A stretch of 64,000 bases of DNA, from the NCBI RefSeq assembly GCF_003576645.1, contig NC_044923.1, positions 8,223,962 to 8,287,961 of the forward strand, in the 5' to 3' direction. This DNA comes from Ipomoea triloba. Taxonomy: Eukaryota; Streptophyta; Magnoliopsida; Solanales; Convolvulaceae. The notes beneath the pieces were generated by a model. It ran no database searches. It was given only the letters and a program-made list of their open reading frames with translations, and was not told the DNA's origin. Positions within the stretch are counted from its first letter, which is position 1. Each line of letters begins with the position of its first letter. Positions 61,996-64,000 of the stretch are shown here, one piece after another. The position numbers were made by a program, and so were the translations under genes.

Positions 61996-64000
61996 ATGGA
62001 GTTCAATTCCAGCAACGAAACACAAATGTTGTCGAGGATGGCAACCGGCGACGGACACGGCGAAAACTCCGCCTATTTCGAGGGCTGGAAGGCGTACGAG
62101 GATAACCCTTTCGATTTATCCAAGAATCGCCGCGGGGTCATTCAAATGGGCTTAGCAGAAAACAGAGTACGTCCGCAAAACATCCTTAATTTTTCCAAAA
62201 AAAAAAAAAAAAAAACCAAAATTGCAGAAAATTAAAACTCTTGCTCAAGCTCATGGGTTCTTCCTTAATTTCAGCTTTGCTTTGATTTGATTGAAGAATG
62301 GGTAGTGAAGAACCCAAAAGCCTCCATCTGCACGCCCCAGGGATCAGAAGACTTCAAGGAAATCGCTATTTTTCAGGACTATCATGGCTTGCCGGAGTTC
62401 AGAAATGTACGACGATCGAGAAACTTCATGCTTGTGTTTTACTTCAATTTATAATCATTGGTTTTTTTATGGTTTTATAAATACGATGAATGATGATGCG
62501 GTGCAGGCCGTGGCAAAATTTATGGGAAAAGTGAGGGGAGAGAGAGTAACATTCGACCCGGACCGGATCGTCATGAGCGGAGGCGCAACCGGGGCCGTCG
62601 AAATCCTAGCCTTCTGTTTGGCTGATCCCGGAGATGCTTTCCTGGTCCCTACCCCATATTATCCAGCGTAAGACCTCAATTCATTATCTAACTTATATAA
62701 TCATAATTTTAATATTGAATAGTAATATTACTGTATAGAGGGTAGTTTTTAATAAAGTATACTTATCCATTTAATTAAGAATTATTGTAGATTTGTATTG
62801 TTCTGTCGGCAGATGCCAAATGGGTCACTTCAAATCTTAGAGTGACATGTATCTTCCAATTGGTGAAATTTTTCCAAAATTTTGAAAAAAAAAAAAAGAA
62901 AAAGAAAAAGAAAAATTAGACTTCATGTGCAAATTATTGGATATACAAGTAACATGCACTTGAAAACAACTTCTCAGCAGTACATGCAAGAGAAGGAAGG
63001 TCATCTAGCATATCCCCTCCACCAATCATTATTATAGACACTTTTAAACTCGTACTATACGGCCTAATTAAGGGTCAAAGTGCTAGTCATACTGATTTTG
63101 ACCCAACTAAGAACAAAATTAAAGTGCTTGTCATACTGGTTTTTAATAATAATGATGGTTTGTCTGCGTTATCTAAAGTTGATTTGTTTAATTTGTTGGG
63201 TTAAAGTTAACCTATATATGTTGAATGGAATTGCAGATTTGACAGAGATTGGGGATGGAGAACAGGGGCGAAGCTGTACCCAGTGATCTGCGACAGTTCA
63301 AACGACTTCAAGATCACCAGAGCTGCCTTAGAAGCAGCCTACAACAAAGCTCAAACCGAAAATATCAGAGTCAAAGGGGTACTATTGAACAATCCTTCCA
63401 ACCCGCTCGGCACGGTTTTGGACCGCGACACGCTGAGGGACATCCTTCGTTTCATCAACGACAAAAACATCCACATAGTATGCGACGAAATCTACGCCTC
63501 CACCGTCTTTTCCCAGCCCGAATTCGTCAGCATCGCCGAGATAATCCAGGAAGCAGGGGATAATAATAACCGAAACCTCGTCCACATAGTCTATAGTCTG
63601 TCCAAGGATATGGGGTTCCCGGGGTTCCGGGTCGGGATAGTGTATTCCTACAACGACGCCGTGGTGCGGTGCGCGCGGAAGATGTCGAGCTTCGGGCTGG
63701 TGTCCACGCAGACGCAGCACCTGATGGCGGCGATGCTGTCGGACGAGCGGTTCGTGGACAGGTTCATCCAGGAGAGCGCCGAGCGGCTCGGCAGGCGCCA
63801 CGGGGCGTTCACGCGGGGGCTAGCGCAGGTCGGGATAGGGACGCTGAAGAGCAACGCGGGGCTGTTTTTGTGGATGGATTTGAGGAGGCTATTAAGGGAA
63901 CCCACGTTCGAGGCCGAGCTAGAGCTGTGGAGGATCATAGTCCACGATGTGAAGCTGAATGTGTCTCCTGGATGCTCGTTCCATTGCGCCGAGCCCGGGT
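61996..64000 (+). CDS. ACS: 1-aminocyclopropane-1-carboxylate synthase, partial
   Basis: Four exons are seen: 61996-62166, 62275-62406, 62507-62667 and 63237 to the edge. They encode about 409 residues; the C-terminal part is outside the window. The enzyme makes ACC from S-adenosylmethionine in the cytosol, the committed step of ethylene synthesis, and needs pyridoxal phosphate. [14 protein letters not shown] and MGLAEN open the conserved core. [11 protein letters not shown] carries the active-site tyrosine, NNPSNPLGT and CDEIYAS bind the cofactor, and [14 protein letters not shown] holds the cofactor lysine (about residue 278). The missing end decides the type (phosphorylation sites), so stability control cannot be judged. 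Exon 1 ends in AGA, giving AENR where AENQ is usual, next to the substrate-contacting glutamate. GC content rises strongly in the second half of exon 4. Confidence 0.95.

Overview
This is nuclear DNA from a flowering plant, most likely a eudicot. The genes are rich in introns, and the spaces between them are AT-rich and full of retrotransposons, MITEs, SINEs and microsatellites. The plant-specific families (WRKY factor, GH9 endoglucanase, ACC synthase, SPO11-2, DDA1) fit this. Sequence alone does not let me name the species. Two single N bases (11006 and 52416) lie inside microsatellite or homopolymer tracts and mark unresolved assembly points.

Five host genes are supported. (1) 1271-1659, minus: first exon of a group IIc-like WRKY factor; the exon with the zinc ligands is not in the window. 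(2) 20750-24743, plus: a complete eight-exon secreted GH9 endo-beta-1,4-glucanase of 514 aa. (3) 25492-27952, plus: a complete eleven-exon SPO11-2, the meiotic double-strand-break protein, 383 aa, with one apparent GC-AG intron. (4) 37192-40653, plus: a complete four-exon DDA1, 98 aa, a subunit of the CUL4-DDB1-DET1 ubiquitin ligase system. (5) 61996 to the window end, plus: ACC synthase, cut off at about residue 409. These genes act in different processes and do not form a pathway; they share only a neighbourhood.

The rest is mostly mobile DNA. 1-20.7 kb: WRKY exon, microsatellites, several fold-back or TIR elements with clear target duplications (2972-3370, 3777-4362, 6089-6454, 14012-15644 with 14319-15018 nested inside it, 16982-17427), SINEs, a Helitron end and a hAT transposase remnant. 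20.7-28 kb: the GH9 and SPO11-2 genes, with hairpin elements in GH9 introns 1 and 2. 28-35.5 kb: a nearly intact and very young Ty1/copia element (28355-33335) inserted in the gag region of a truncated Ty3/gypsy element, followed by a small, old, defective LTR element. 37-42.2 kb: DDA1, a LINE fragment and an unusual array of hairpins. 44.4-54.3 kb: a MITE, then a large decayed Mutator-like region with a FAR1-type transposase on the minus strand and a plant-mobile-domain-like ORF on the plus strand. 54.3-62 kb: further MITEs, a SINE, a long TA repeat, a Helitron end, and the ACC synthase promoter.

I found no convincing new multi-gene system. The most unusual structures are the hairpin array at 41898-42177, the TIR elements with internal minisatellites, the tandemly duplicated exon-intron units at 48435-48762, and the fold-back elements inside GH9 introns.
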